Source: Chroococcus sp. FPU101
GTDB taxonomy: Bacteria; Cyanobacteriota; Cyanobacteriia; Cyanobacteriales; Microcystaceae
NCBI RefSeq assembly: GCF_017312365.1
Contig: NZ_BLJI01000014.1
Span: forward strand, 1-64,000
Length of the DNA: 64,000 nt
Direction of reading: 5' to 3'
Shown: positions 28,655 through 38,125 of the stretch, one piece after another
Layout of the letters: every line of letters begins with the position of its first letter
How positions within the stretch are numbered: the first letter of the stretch is position 1
Notes under the pieces: model-generated
The model's input: the letters and a program-made list of their open reading frames with translations, nothing else
What the model was told of the DNA's origin: nothing
Databases searched by the model: none
Program-made: the position numbers and the translations under genes

Positions 28655-29536
28655 TTATATAGGGTTAACTAAGTCATACAAATTTTTGACCGCTCGTTCC
28701 AAATAAGATTGTTTCATCAAACTTTCTCCGACTAAAATCGCCGTCACACCCGCTCTCTGGACACGTCTTAAATCAGATGAAGTGTGTATCCCCGATTCAC
28801 TAACGACTGTAATTTCCTTTTGACCCAAAGACTGACCATATTCGCGCATCAATTGTTCAGTAGTGCTTAAATCAACGGTAAAATCTTCTAAATTGCGATT
28901 GTTAATGCCTAACATCTTCACGTCTTTTAGAGCTAAAACCCGTTCACATTCTTTCGCATTATGTACCTCGATCAGTGTTTCCATCCTTAAACGATGAGTG
29001 AGATCGATTAAGTTCTGTAAATCATGATCGCAAAGAATAGCCGCGATCAATAAAACGGCATCTGCACCCATCCTACGAGCAAGATAGATCTGATAGGGAT
29101 CGATGATAAACTCTTTACACAATAGGGGTAGGTTAACGTGTTCTCGAATCGCTTGTAAATACTCGAAACTACCGCCAAAGAAAACAGAATCACATAGAAC
29201 CGATAGACAAGTCGCACCACCAGTACAGTAAGCTAGAGCAATATCGATCGGATCGAAATTCGCTCGGATGATACCCTTGCTAGGTGAAGCGTGTTTAACC
29301 TCAGCAATTAAACTCGGTTTAAGATCACTTTGTTTAAGAGCAAGCAAAAAATCTCGGACTGGATAAGTTTCCTGTTTAAGTTGAGTTTGCAATTCAATTA
29401 AAGATAGTTGAGTTTTTCTTTTTGCGATTTCTTGTTCTTTGTGCCAAACAATTTTTTCTAAGATATGGCGTGGCTGCTCGGTCAAAGATGCAAGTGTATA
29501 ATCAGTAGTTTGAGTAAAACGGCGGCGGATCAGCAT
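28655..29536 (-). CDS. trpC: Indole-3-glycerol phosphate synthase
   Basis: The 293-residue protein carries out decarboxylating ring closure to indole-3-glycerol phosphate. Motifs in order are LIAEVKHASPSKGIIRANFDP with the catalytic lysine, VLCDSVFFGGSFEYL, PLLCKEFIIDPYQIYLARRMGADAVLLI, MLGINNRNLEDF and VVSESGI. The first 35 residues are an extra N-terminal stretch common in cyanobacterial TrpC. The gene follows trpE after 4 bases. In Nostoc, this trpC copy belongs to the scytonemin locus; by position the same applies here. Confidence 0.95.
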   Translation of the reverse strand: MLIRRRFTQTTDYTLASLTEQPRHILEKIVWHKEQEIAKRKTQLSLIELQTQLKQETYPVRDFLLALKQSDLKPSLIAEVKHASPSKGIIRANFDPIDIALAYCTGGATCLSVLCDSVFFGGSFEYLQAIREHVNLPLLCKEFIIDPYQIYLARRMGADAVLLIAAILCDHDLQNLIDLTHRLRMETLIEVHNAKECERVLALKDVKMLGINNRNLEDFTVDLSTTEQLMREYGQSLGQKEITVVSESGIHTSSDLRRVQRAGVTAILVGESLMKQSYLERAVKNLYDLVNPI

Positions 29537-29540
29537 AGCT

Positions 29541-31736
29541 TCAAAGTTTATTCGCTTTAAGTTGGGTTGATAAGGTTTTGGTGTAGCTAGTCATAACGTT
29601 TTTGATAATCGATAAACCGATATTGCCAGCTAGGGTCATAATAGATTCTGGGTGAAACTGCACAGCCGCAATGGGTAAAGTACGATGCTCGATCGCCATA
29701 ATCACATCATCTTCTGAAACTGCCGTCACCTTCAAGTCATCTGGAAGACGTTCAGGTATGGCATATAAAGAATGATAGCGACCAACTTCAAAAGAAATGG
29801 GTAAATGACGGAATAGAGAGGAGTTTGGATCATTGACAAAAATACGAGAGGTTTTGCCGTGTTGTGGATAATTCAGGACTCCGAGTTGTCCCCCAAAAGC
29901 CTCGACAATGCCTTGTAAACCCAAACAAACACCAAATAAAGGTATTTTTCTTTTAACGCAGGTTTGGACAGTAGCAGGTACTTCAAAATCATTTGGTCTA
30001 CCTGGACCTGGTGAAAGGACAATAAGATCCAATGCTTCTGGGTCTAAAAAAGACTCATCAAAACCATGACGCAAGGTAGTCACCATCGCACCCGTTTGAC
30101 GTAGATAGTTAGCTAGGGTGTGAACGAAAGAATCTTCATAGTCAATGAGTAACACGTGTTGCGGGGGATGCTCAGACTTTAACGTAGTTTGGGTAGAAAT
30201 AACTTTTTGTCTTGGCTCTTTGGTTTGATGTAAAGTTTGAAATAAGGCGGCAGCTTTAGTTAAGGTTTCTTGTTCTTCGGCTTCTGGTACGGAGTCAACC
30301 AAAATAGTAGCACCTACGCGCACTTCTGCAATCGAATTTTGAAGCCGAATGGTGCGTAAGATCAAGCCTGTATTAAGGTTGCCATTAAAAGCAAAATAAC
30401 CTACCGCCCCACCATACCAACGGCGTACACTTTTTTCGTGTTGTTCGATAAACTGGATGGCAGAGCGTTTCGGTGCGCCAGTCACAGTCACAGCCCAAGT
30501 ATGGGTCAAAAAGGCATCTAGGGCATCAAATTCGGGGCGTATAATTCCTTCAACATGATCGACAGTATGGATCAAATGGCTATAAAGTTCGATCTGACGA
30601 CGACCAATAACTTTGACTGAGCCTGGTTCACAGATGCGAGATTTGTCATTACGATCGACATCGGTACACATGGTCAACTCAGCTTCATCCTTATGGGAAT
30701 TCAGCAATAGTCGGATCTGTGCCGCATCAGAGATCGCATCTTCTCCCCGTCTGATCGTACCGCTAATAGGACAGGTTTCAACATATCTGTCTTCTACTCG
30801 TACGAACATTTCGGGAGAGGCACCGATTAAATATTCACCCCCTAAATTTAAAATAAATCCATAGGGACTCGGATTAATTTGCTGTAGGTTTTGAAAAAGT
30901 TGGGTAGGTGCTTCTTCACAGGTTTGGAAGAAACTTTGACTCGGAACAACTTCAAATAAGTCCCCACGACGGAAGTATTGAAAAGCTGTCTCGACTAAAT
31001 GTGTGTATTCATTGGGTGGACAGTCAGAGTGTTGATTTAGGGGAATAGGTTGACCTCGATAATTGATGGTTTCTCCAGTACGAGGCATTCCTTGAGTGTT
31101 GCCAAAGAGGGTTTCAAAATCATATTGTACCCGATAAGCCCGTTTGAGATAGTAGTCAACTACCATTAATTCATCGGGAAGATACAAGACTAAATCTCTT
31201 TGGTCATCGGGACGAGTACGATATTGAGTAATAGACTCAAATTGTAGTACAAGGTCATAGCCAAATGCTCCATAGAGTCCTAAATGCTCATCTTCTGGAC
31301 TAGCAAATATTTGACTTAAAACGCGGATGAGGGTAAAGACGGAGGGTTGTTTGCTTCTTTCTTCTTCGGAAAAAAGTTGCGTTGTTGGTTTGATTAAACC
31401 CGTAATGCGATCGTTTTGTACAATTACTTGTTCTAGTTGGGAATGATGACTAAGGCTTTGGGCAAGATATGATAAAAGTTGTTCACCTCGTTCATTATGT
31501 GCTGTCAGGGTAAATCTGCGATCGCGAGTTGCCAGTTCTAAGGGTGGATTAAGGAAACCAATAGCCCATCTTTTATAGCGTCCAGGGTATTCATAACTAC
31601 TCGATAATAAGCCGCCTCGTTGTGTATCAAGAGAAGATAAAATCGTTTCTAAAGCGGTAGTAATATTCACTTCTTGGGTCGAACGGCAAATTCTTACACC
31701 ACCACTGGTTATATAAGAATGAGATTGTATAGTCAT
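29541..31736 (-). CDS. trpE: Anthranilate synthase, fused TrpE-TrpG
   Basis: A 731-residue single-chain anthranilate synthase makes anthranilate from chorismate and glutamine. The TrpE part (1 to about 505) has PSQSFFQTCEEAPTQLF, NPSPYGFILNLGGEYLIGASPEMFV, PISGTIRRGEDAISD and VTGAPKRSAIQFIEQHE. The TrpG glutaminase part (about 530-731) has VLLIDYEDSFVHTLANYL, the nucleophilic cysteine in FGVCLGLQGIVEAFGG, and AVQFHPES. Fused forms of this kind are typical of scytonemin loci, distinct from the two-gene synthase used for protein tryptophan. It is the first gene of the leftward operon. The long 5' region could hold a leader control, but none was evident. Confidence 0.95.
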   Translation of the reverse strand: MTIQSHSYITSGGVRICRSTQEVNITTALETILSSLDTQRGGLLSSSYEYPGRYKRWAIGFLNPPLELATRDRRFTLTAHNERGEQLLSYLAQSLSHHSQLEQVIVQNDRITGLIKPTTQLFSEEERSKQPSVFTLIRVLSQIFASPEDEHLGLYGAFGYDLVLQFESITQYRTRPDDQRDLVLYLPDELMVVDYYLKRAYRVQYDFETLFGNTQGMPRTGETINYRGQPIPLNQHSDCPPNEYTHLVETAFQYFRRGDLFEVVPSQSFFQTCEEAPTQLFQNLQQINPSPYGFILNLGGEYLIGASPEMFVRVEDRYVETCPISGTIRRGEDAISDAAQIRLLLNSHKDEAELTMCTDVDRNDKSRICEPGSVKVIGRRQIELYSHLIHTVDHVEGIIRPEFDALDAFLTHTWAVTVTGAPKRSAIQFIEQHEKSVRRWYGGAVGYFAFNGNLNTGLILRTIRLQNSIAEVRVGATILVDSVPEAEEQETLTKAAALFQTLHQTKEPRQKVISTQTTLKSEHPPQHVLLIDYEDSFVHTLANYLRQTGAMVTTLRHGFDESFLDPEALDLIVLSPGPGRPNDFEVPATVQTCVKRKIPLFGVCLGLQGIVEAFGGQLGVLNYPQHGKTSRIFVNDPNSSLFRHLPISFEVGRYHSLYAIPERLPDDLKVTAVSEDDVIMAIEHRTLPIAAVQFHPESIMTLAGNIGLSIIKNVMTSYTKTLSTQLKANKL

Positions 31737-32099
31737 TAATTTCTTTCCTAGCCTGCTGATTAAAAAGTGCAGAACTATTAATATTTTTTGTAGATACTTA
31801 TTTGCAAGTTTAGTCAGATATTTTTAAGGTTACAATAGACAAAGTTTAGATTTGTGTTTAATATTTTTGTTCTTGTAAATTTGTTTTATACGATACATTT
31901 TTTTAAAATTATTAAAATCTTTTATGTCCAAAGATAGAGTTAATCCTTTAAAATTAAATTCTTAATTTTTTTCCAAATTAATTACATCAGACAGTAATTT
32001 AATCGCTATATCAATACTCATGCAATAGTGATCAATAGATAACAGTGATGCGTCATGGCTCGTCTCTACAATATAGATTATACCATGAAAAAATTATCT

Positions 32100-32294
32100 T
32101 TATTTCTGAAGATAGAGAATAATTGAATTATGATCTATGTCTTTAGAAAGAGGTAAACCGATAATCTGTTGTATCTTAGCTAACATTTTTAAATGATTAG
32201 GTTGAATGACTTGACTGTCTGATGAGGATTGATCAATTTAGTTTGAGACATCAAAAAAATTAACACTGCTACCGACAAAAAGTTGATTGCTTCT
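32100..32294 (-). pseudogene. Short decayed coding remnant in the trp-scy control region
   Basis: On the minus strand a 65-codon frame reads smoothly as protein apart from one TAA about 19 codons in. The part after the stop includes SDSQVIQPNHLKMLAKIQQI and ends IILYLQK before its own TAA. The composition looks coding rather than random and the internal stop is again one base from CAA. I do not recognise the family. It may be the last part of a gene that once separated the two operons, or chance. Confidence 0.25.
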
Positions 32295-32433
32295 CTAAAA
32301 TAAATTTAATAAGCTGCATTACATAACTACAAATTAGATTTTAACTCAATCCTATTTTCTCAAAACTTGAGTCAATTCATTTAGTTAATTCATCATTATC
32401 TTAATAAGCCCTTACTCTGGAAGTATAAGTTTA

Positions 32434-32465
32434 TTTATTAATTCTACTTTATTGTAGTTAATAAA
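32434..32465. promoter_or_regulatory. Inverted repeat upstream of the scy operon
   Basis: Arms TTTATTAA (32434-32441) plus CTAC (32444-32447) pair with GTAG (32454-32457) plus TTAATAAA (32458-32465), leaving a 6-base loop and a 2-base bulge. It lies about 60 bases before the first start codon of the scy operon. It may be an operator or a 5' leader hairpin; the sequence alone does not tell which. Confidence 0.4.
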
Positions 32466-32524
32466 TGTCCTTGTTTGGGCAGTAAGTATGATGTCTAAAA
32501 TTTGAGCAATCGATTAGAGGTTTT

Positions 32525-34095
32525 ATGTCTGGTGAGCAGGTCGGAAATTCATTAAATAATAATCCCGTTTTTGGCCCAGGCGATAGTAATTTTCCTGGCA
32601 ACCTACCGCCGTTTGCGGGTGGTGGTATTCCATCTTTTGTAGGTGATATACCGACAGATGTATCGGTTCTGGAGCAGACAACAACCAAACCACAGGTAAC
32701 GGGAACTGGTATTTTAATAGTTATAATCAAACGACGGGAAATGGTAACTGGTACTTTGGCAGTGGTAACCAAACCACAGGTAACGGAAATTGGTATTTAG
32801 GTGATGATAACGCCATAACAGGTAATGGTAACCGTCCTAGTGGAAATGATAATAAAATTACGGGGAATGGTAATCGTCCTGATGGAAATGATAATAGTCT
32901 GCTGGGTAATCGTCTTGGCATCAGTGACGAAAATCAAACCATTTTAGGCAATGGCGATCGCTATTTATCGACTGATAATAATGGTAATGTCACCATAGTC
33001 AATGATCCAACAGCCAGCGATAGCGATCGTACCTACGAGCTTAATTTTCCTGATGATAGTGGTCTTATAAACAACAATTCCTTCTCAACAACAATGGTTA
33101 CTAATAACGATACTGGAAATAATACAGGTGGCTCAGATAACTCCGAGTTATTAGAACTGCTTCGTCAAAGTCCCTTTGGACGTTTGTTCGATATCCCTGG
33201 TTTTGAAATTGACAGCCCAGAAGATATCTTTGGTCGTGGTGGTAGTGGTGGCGGCACTCCTCCGTTTGGTGGTGGTAGTGGTGGCGGCGGGATTGGTGGC
33301 AATCCTTGGCGCGATTGGAACCCTGTTACTGATGGTAATCCTTTTATTGATGGAGACGAACCAGAAATCAGCCCTAGCAGCACTTCTGTTAGTGATGATG
33401 ATCCCATAGGTAGCGGCGGAACACCTCCATTTGGTGGTGGTGGTAGTGGTGGAACCCCTCCATTTGGTGGCGGTGGTAGTGGTGGTGGAACCCCTCCATT
33501 TGGTGGTGGTGGTAGTGGCGGAACACCTCCGTTTGGTGGTGGTAATCCTTTCGCGGGTGGTAATCCTTTTGCTGGACAAGAAATCGTCATCTTTTTAGGA
33601 GAAGGCTATTTACTTAAAGATGAAGACGGCAAATGGTACTCAAGCGAAGACGGCGAATTTAGCGACGACGATGAATTACTCTGGGATAGCGGCAATTTTT
33701 TCAGTAGGATTGGTGAAATGTTTTCCGATGACAGTAGTGATTCTGTTGTCAGTAACGATCAAGCTTTGACGGTGAGTGACACTACAACAACCGTTGATGA
33801 TTATGTCTTTGATTTTGAATTTGAAGGCGATTATCCGACAGAGGATGACTATCAATATGATTTCGATGATTTGACCAATGGTGGTAGTACATCTAATGTT
33901 GCTGATGGCGATTTGCTCAATGGATATCCCACAGCAGCCAATTATACCTACGATTTTGATTTCTCTAACTATCCCACATCAGCCGATTATACTTACGATT
34001 TTTCAGCAATAGGTGATTTCTTTAATGGAGAAAATCCCTTCACTGGAGGGGGTGGTTTACCTTTCCCAATTGGAACAGACACTAACAGTATTTAA
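32525..34095 (+). pseudogene. Asn/Gly-rich repeat protein at the head of the scy operon, apparently frameshifted
   Basis: ATG 32525 follows a good AGAGG Shine-Dalgarno and opens a frame rich in Gly/Pro/Asn (PVFGPGDSNFPGNLPPFAGG). Beyond about 32665 the coherent protein is in another frame: four to five repeats of the type TGNGNWYFGSGNQ, then a linker, then about six TPPFGGGG/SGG units (33250-33580), an acidic stretch, and three repeats of the type YPTxADYTYDF (33830-34000), ending at 34095. The downstream frame is closed by TGA 32644-32646 and has no start before ATG 33094, which lacks a Shine-Dalgarno. So one gene of about 523 codons is split by an indel around 32650-32665. It lies 26 bases before scyA. 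There is no signal peptide or known domain; function unknown. Confidence 0.6.
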
Positions 34096-34121
34096 CTCAA
34101 AACTATACCAAGAGAACAATA

Positions 34122-35927
34122 ATGGCTAAACGCTCAGTATCTCAAAAAACGATACCAGCAAAAATAGATGGCAACGGTCATTATCCCAATGGCAGCAATT
34201 TAAGCTTTAACGGTAATGGGGATGTTTCTTTAACGGTTGCTCAAGCGCTCGTCAAAGTGTTAGAAGAAATAGGAGTGCGTCAAGCCTTTGGGGTATCAGG
34301 TGGGGCAATGGCTACTCTATGGGCGGCCTTATCAAATAGTCCTCTCATTCAAGTTATCCATTGTCGTCACGAGGGGGGTGCGGCGTTTGCGGCGGCAGAG
34401 GCTTACTTTACAAGTAACCGTCCCGTAGTCGTTTTTACAACGGCAGGGCCAGGGATTACCAATGCTTTAACAGGTCTATTTGCAGCGCGAGATGAAGGGG
34501 CTAAGGTCATTCATCTATCGGCTTGTACTTCGGCAGCACAACGCGGACGATGGGCGATTCAAGAAACCAGTAGCTATACTCTACCTCAAGAAAGTTTCTT
34601 TACTGCGGGTCAGTTGTTTCACGAAGCAACGGTTTTAGAATCACCTAAACAATTACCGCAAATTGCCCGTAGATTGGCTTTGGGCGTGGCAGGAACAGGG
34701 GGCTTTGTCGCACATATCAGCATCCCGACGGGAGTACAATCAACCCCCATCGAAACCCCATTACCACCTGCTCAATTAACGGCGTATCCTCCTTTACCCA
34801 GTCAAAAGACGATTCTCGAAGTCGCTAAATTACTGCAAGAAGGGCCATTTGCGATCTGGGTTGGTTTTGGGGCGCGTCATGCTACTCATTCGATTCGTCA
34901 ACTTGCCGAAAAAACAGGGGCGGCGGTGATGTGTTCGCCACGTGGTAAAGGGATTTTTCCCGAAACTCATCCCCAGTTTGTCGGGGTGACAGGTGTCGGG
35001 GGACATGAGTCAGTGATCCAGTATCTACAAGAGCGATCGCCATTACGCATCTTAGTCTTAGGAACACGCTTAGGGGAACCGACTTCGTTTTGGAGTGAGG
35101 CGATGATACCTGCTGAGGGCTTAATTCATGTCGATATCGATCCAAAAGTACCAGGGGTGGCTTATCCATTTGCTAAAACCTATCCTGTGATTGCGGATGC
35201 CGATATTTTTGTGAAAGCCTTGTTGGATGCGATGCCTGTCAGATCATCTCAGCAATTGCTCTTTCCCCAACCTGAAACCATTGAGATCGATGGAGAGGTA
35301 GAAAACCTAGTACGCCCCGAAGTGTTGATCAAAGCCATTCAAAGTATTGTCGTTGACGGTAGTGATGCTGTGGTTTTGGCAGAATCGGGAAACTCATTTA
35401 CTTGGTCAACTCATCTTTTGCGTTTCGATCAGGCTCATCGCTATCGCGTTAGTACAGGTGTAGGAGCGATGGGACATAACGTAACGGGCGTAGTTGGAGC
35501 CGCTTTGGGACGCGGTGGAAAAGCGGTGGCTATTGTGGGTGATGGGGCAATGCTCATGAATAGTGAAGTCAGTACGGCTGTTAAATACCAAGCTCCCGCC
35601 GTTTGGATCGTCCTCAATGATGGTCGATACAATATGTGCTATCAAGGAATGTTTTTACTCGGTTTAACGGGTGCCGATGCGACGATACCGCAAGCTGATT
35701 TTGTGGCGATCGCTCGCGGCATGGGTGCCGAGGGTATTCGAGTCGAACAAGAATCCGAGTTAGAAGCGGCTTTAAATCGAGCGATGTCTTTATCTGGGCC
35801 AGTCGTCGTCGATGTTTGCATCGATGCAATGCGTCTGGCTCCATCTAAAGGGCGCAATAAAAGTTTGAGCGTTCAAGGCGTTCAAGCAACGAAATCTGAA
35901 TCACAGATTTCTTTTCCCTTAGTGTAG
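34122..35927 (+). CDS. scyA: Scytonemin biosynthesis protein ScyA (thiamine diphosphate-dependent)
   Basis: ScyA is related to acetolactate synthase. It couples indole-3-pyruvate with 4-hydroxyphenylpyruvate to give a beta-keto acid. The 601-residue protein has a Pyr domain with FGVSGGAMATLW and the catalytic glutamate in HCRHEGGAAFAAAEAYF, a middle domain with VGFGARHATHSIRQL, and a PP domain with the Mg/ThDP motif GDGAMLMNSEVSTAVKYQ ending in LND. A Ser/Asn-rich 35-residue N-terminal extension precedes the fold. It is followed by scyB after 12 bases and scyC, which fixes the assignment better than homology alone would. Confidence 0.92.
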   Translation: MAKRSVSQKTIPAKIDGNGHYPNGSNLSFNGNGDVSLTVAQALVKVLEEIGVRQAFGVSGGAMATLWAALSNSPLIQVIHCRHEGGAAFAAAEAYFTSNRPVVVFTTAGPGITNALTGLFAARDEGAKVIHLSACTSAAQRGRWAIQETSSYTLPQESFFTAGQLFHEATVLESPKQLPQIARRLALGVAGTGGFVAHISIPTGVQSTPIETPLPPAQLTAYPPLPSQKTILEVAKLLQEGPFAIWVGFGARHATHSIRQLAEKTGAAVMCSPRGKGIFPETHPQFVGVTGVGGHESVIQYLQERSPLRILVLGTRLGEPTSFWSEAMIPAEGLIHVDIDPKVPGVAYPFAKTYPVIADADIFVKALLDAMPVRSSQQLLFPQPETIEIDGEVENLVRPEVLIKAIQSIVVDGSDAVVLAESGNSFTWSTHLLRFDQAHRYRVSTGVGAMGHNVTGVVGAALGRGGKAVAIVGDGAMLMNSEVSTAVKYQAPAVWIVLNDGRYNMCYQGMFLLGLTGADATIPQADFVAIARGMGAEGIRVEQESELEAALNRAMSLSGPVVVDVCIDAMRLAPSKGRNKSLSVQGVQATKSESQISFPLV

Positions 35928-35939
35928 GAGTGAATATAG

Positions 35940-37073
35940 GTGAAACTTTTTGAAACAGTTACAGGGATGGGACATGAGCAGGTGTTATTCTGCCATGACA
36001 GCGCAAGTCATCTAAGAGCGATTATTGCGATTCACGATACAAGTTTAGGAACGGCGATGGGTGCAACTCGTCTCTGGCCTTATGTGAGTGAGATCGATGC
36101 GCTTTCTGATGCACTGCGTCTAAGTCGTGGTATGACTTATAAGGCTGCTTGTGCCAATATTCCTGTAGGAGGGGCTAAGGCAGTGATTATTGCCCATCCT
36201 TCGGAGAAAAACCCAGAACTTTTACGGGCTTATGGGCGGTTTGTCCATCGCTTGCAGGGGCAATTTGTCACGGGTCAAGATGTCAATCTTACCCCAGATG
36301 ATGTACGCGAAATCTGTTGTGAGACTCAATATGTTGTCGGCCAAGAAGAAAAAGCAGGTGGGCCTGCCCCTGTGACGGCGATGGGAGTTTTACTAGGGAT
36401 TCAAGCTGCGATCGCTTATCGTTGGCAACAGGAAAATTTAGAGGGAATGAGAGTCGCGGTTCAAGGTTTAGGAAATGTGGGTCACCATCTCTGTCAATAC
36501 TTACACGAACGCGGGGCTAAACTGTATGTCTGCGATCTCGATCCAGCTAAAACCGAGGAGGTGAAACGCCGTTATCAGGCGACAGTCGTCGAACCTCAAG
36601 AGATTTATAGCCAAGATGTAGATCTGTTTTCTCCCTGTGCGTTAGGTAGTGTTCTTAATGATGCGACGATTCCCCAACTCAAAGCGCAAATCGTTGCGGG
36701 TGCAGCAAATAATCAACTCGAAAATGAATTGATTCATAGCTATCTCTTGCACGAAAAAAACATTCTCTATTGTCCAGATTATGTCATTAACGCAGGGGGA
36801 TTAATCAATGTTTATAACGAAATGATCGGTTATAAAGAAGCTAAAGTGTTTCAGCAATTAAACAATATTTCTGATGGACTTCTGCAAATTTTTGAGCGCT
36901 CTAATTTAAACAATATTTCCACCCATCAAGCAGCACAAAACCTAGCAGAAGATCGGCTGAAATCAGCTAGAGCTAAAACAGGCTCATTAAAAAGTTCTCA
37001 CAATAAACTTTTTCCACAAGTGAAAAGGGAGTTGTTTAATAATAGCCCAGTTGTTCGCCAACTTATTCCATAA
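35940..37073 (+). CDS. scyB: Scytonemin biosynthesis protein ScyB (tryptophan dehydrogenase)
   Basis: ScyB belongs to the Glu/Leu/Phe/Val dehydrogenases and deaminates tryptophan oxidatively to indole-3-pyruvate with NAD. The 377 residues show MGATRLWPYVSEIDALSDAL, MTYKAACANIPVGGAKAVI with the catalytic lysines, FVTGQDVNLTPDD with the catalytic aspartate, the Rossmann motif VQGLGNVGHHLCQYL, and NAGGLINVYNEM. The start is GTG 35940 with GGAG about 9 bases upstream. Length is slightly above Leu dehydrogenases because of a basic, Ser/Asn-rich tail. It stands between scyA and scyC in one operon. Confidence 0.92.
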   Translation: MKLFETVTGMGHEQVLFCHDSASHLRAIIAIHDTSLGTAMGATRLWPYVSEIDALSDALRLSRGMTYKAACANIPVGGAKAVIIAHPSEKNPELLRAYGRFVHRLQGQFVTGQDVNLTPDDVREICCETQYVVGQEEKAGGPAPVTAMGVLLGIQAAIAYRWQQENLEGMRVAVQGLGNVGHHLCQYLHERGAKLYVCDLDPAKTEEVKRRYQATVVEPQEIYSQDVDLFSPCALGSVLNDATIPQLKAQIVAGAANNQLENELIHSYLLHEKNILYCPDYVINAGGLINVYNEMIGYKEAKVFQQLNNISDGLLQIFERSNLNNISTHQAAQNLAEDRLKSARAKTGSLKSSHNKLFPQVKRELFNNSPVVRQLIP

Positions 37074-37088
37074 ATTTAGGAAAACTTC

Positions 37089-38066
37089 ATGGAAGAAAAT
37101 ACCTTTGCTACATCCGCTTATATTGCGTCCCCTTTGGAAACGACGCTTAATTATCTCTATAGTTTGGAAAATTTGAATGATTGGACACTCTATAGCCGTA
37201 TGCTCGAACAAATCGACGAGAATACATGGTTAGGGACTGCATCAGGATATCAAAATAATTTATACTACCACGTCCGAAAAATAGAAAATTGTTCTATACA
37301 GGGCATTGAATGGCATTGTGGTTTTGAATATCAAAAATATTTCCAAGTTTATCCCGTTTTATTATTTCCGCCCGATTATATCGATCCTCAAACGGCTGAA
37401 ACAGGAACATACCTGCATTGGCTAAGTTTTGTTGACCCAAAACGACGAACCCCGATGATCATGCAGGGAATTGAAACGGTGCATACATCCGAATGTCGTT
37501 CACTCAAAGCCATTTTAGAACGTCAAGCGGGTCATCAAGAAGCGGCTACAGGACGTTATCGCATCCTGACGGACACCATTTATATTGATGCACCTCTTGA
37601 ATTGGGTTTCGAGTATCTCCAAGATATGCGAAATATGGAAGAATGGGCGCATTTATTACGGGATAAAGGCAATATTACGGCTCATAGTGGCGAATTTCTC
37701 GATGAATACAATCAAAACGTGACGGTTACATTTACTCCTCATGATCTCAAGAATTATTACTTGATTGAACAGGATTATGTTTATCGCGATCGTCAATTTA
37801 TTCAACGTTGTCCCGTAATGATGATCCCTTGTTCCTATGCTTTTGGCGATCCCTCAGCGCGTGGCTTTATCCAACACCGTATTACATTTTGGCCTGTAGA
37901 TCGAGCGTTAAAACACGGAAAATTACAGATTCAAGACTTTGGAGCCGAAAGCATGAATATTAAGCGGGTTTTGGAAGCTAAAGCGGGTAATACATCTAGT
38001 TTTGCTCGTGGCATGAGCTATCAACTACCAACCTTAAACAGTGAACTGTTAACAGTAAACACTTAA
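37089..38066 (+). CDS. scyC: Scytonemin biosynthesis protein ScyC (cyclase)
   Basis: ScyC cyclises and decarboxylates the ScyA product to the tricyclic ketone that later dimerises to scytonemin. The 325-residue protein appears to contain two START-like halves: ATSAYIASPLETTLNYLYSLENLNDW at the start and RILTDTIYIDAPLELGFEYLQDMRNMEEW in the middle, which align as a duplication. There is no signal peptide, in agreement with the cytoplasmic early pathway. It follows scyB after 15 bases. Identity relies on order plus the duplicated helix-grip-like pattern. Confidence 0.9.
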   Translation: MEENTFATSAYIASPLETTLNYLYSLENLNDWTLYSRMLEQIDENTWLGTASGYQNNLYYHVRKIENCSIQGIEWHCGFEYQKYFQVYPVLLFPPDYIDPQTAETGTYLHWLSFVDPKRRTPMIMQGIETVHTSECRSLKAILERQAGHQEAATGRYRILTDTIYIDAPLELGFEYLQDMRNMEEWAHLLRDKGNITAHSGEFLDEYNQNVTVTFTPHDLKNYYLIEQDYVYRDRQFIQRCPVMMIPCSYAFGDPSARGFIQHRITFWPVDRALKHGKLQIQDFGAESMNIKRVLEAKAGNTSSFARGMSYQLPTLNSELLTVNT

Positions 38067-38125
38067 CTTTCTGTTTTTTGGTTCTAAAACAACCCTTCAA
38101 TTAACCTACTAATTCTATTACAGCA

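Larger units (their letters stand above)
31737..32524. other. 788-base divergent control region between the trp and scy operons
   Basis: The region is strongly AT-rich. It must hold the promoters of both the leftward trpE operon and the rightward scy operon. Within it are a small decayed reading frame on the minus strand (32100-32294) and an inverted repeat near the scy side (32434-32465), both listed separately. I saw no leader peptide rich in tryptophan codons and no recognisable riboswitch. Binding sites for the AraC-type response regulator are expected here but were not identified. Confidence 0.6.

Noticed and set aside
32600-32720. Programmed -1 frameshifting in the Asn/Gly-rich gene
   Set aside because: No slippery X-XXY-YYZ heptamer with a following hairpin is seen in the interval where the frame must change; an indel is simpler.
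33151-33590. Long minus-strand frames opposite the Gly-rich repeats (Thr-rich and Pro-rich products)
   Set aside because: They are reverse-strand readings of GGTGGT-type repeats in the plus-strand gene. Their low complexity is fully explained by that gene.
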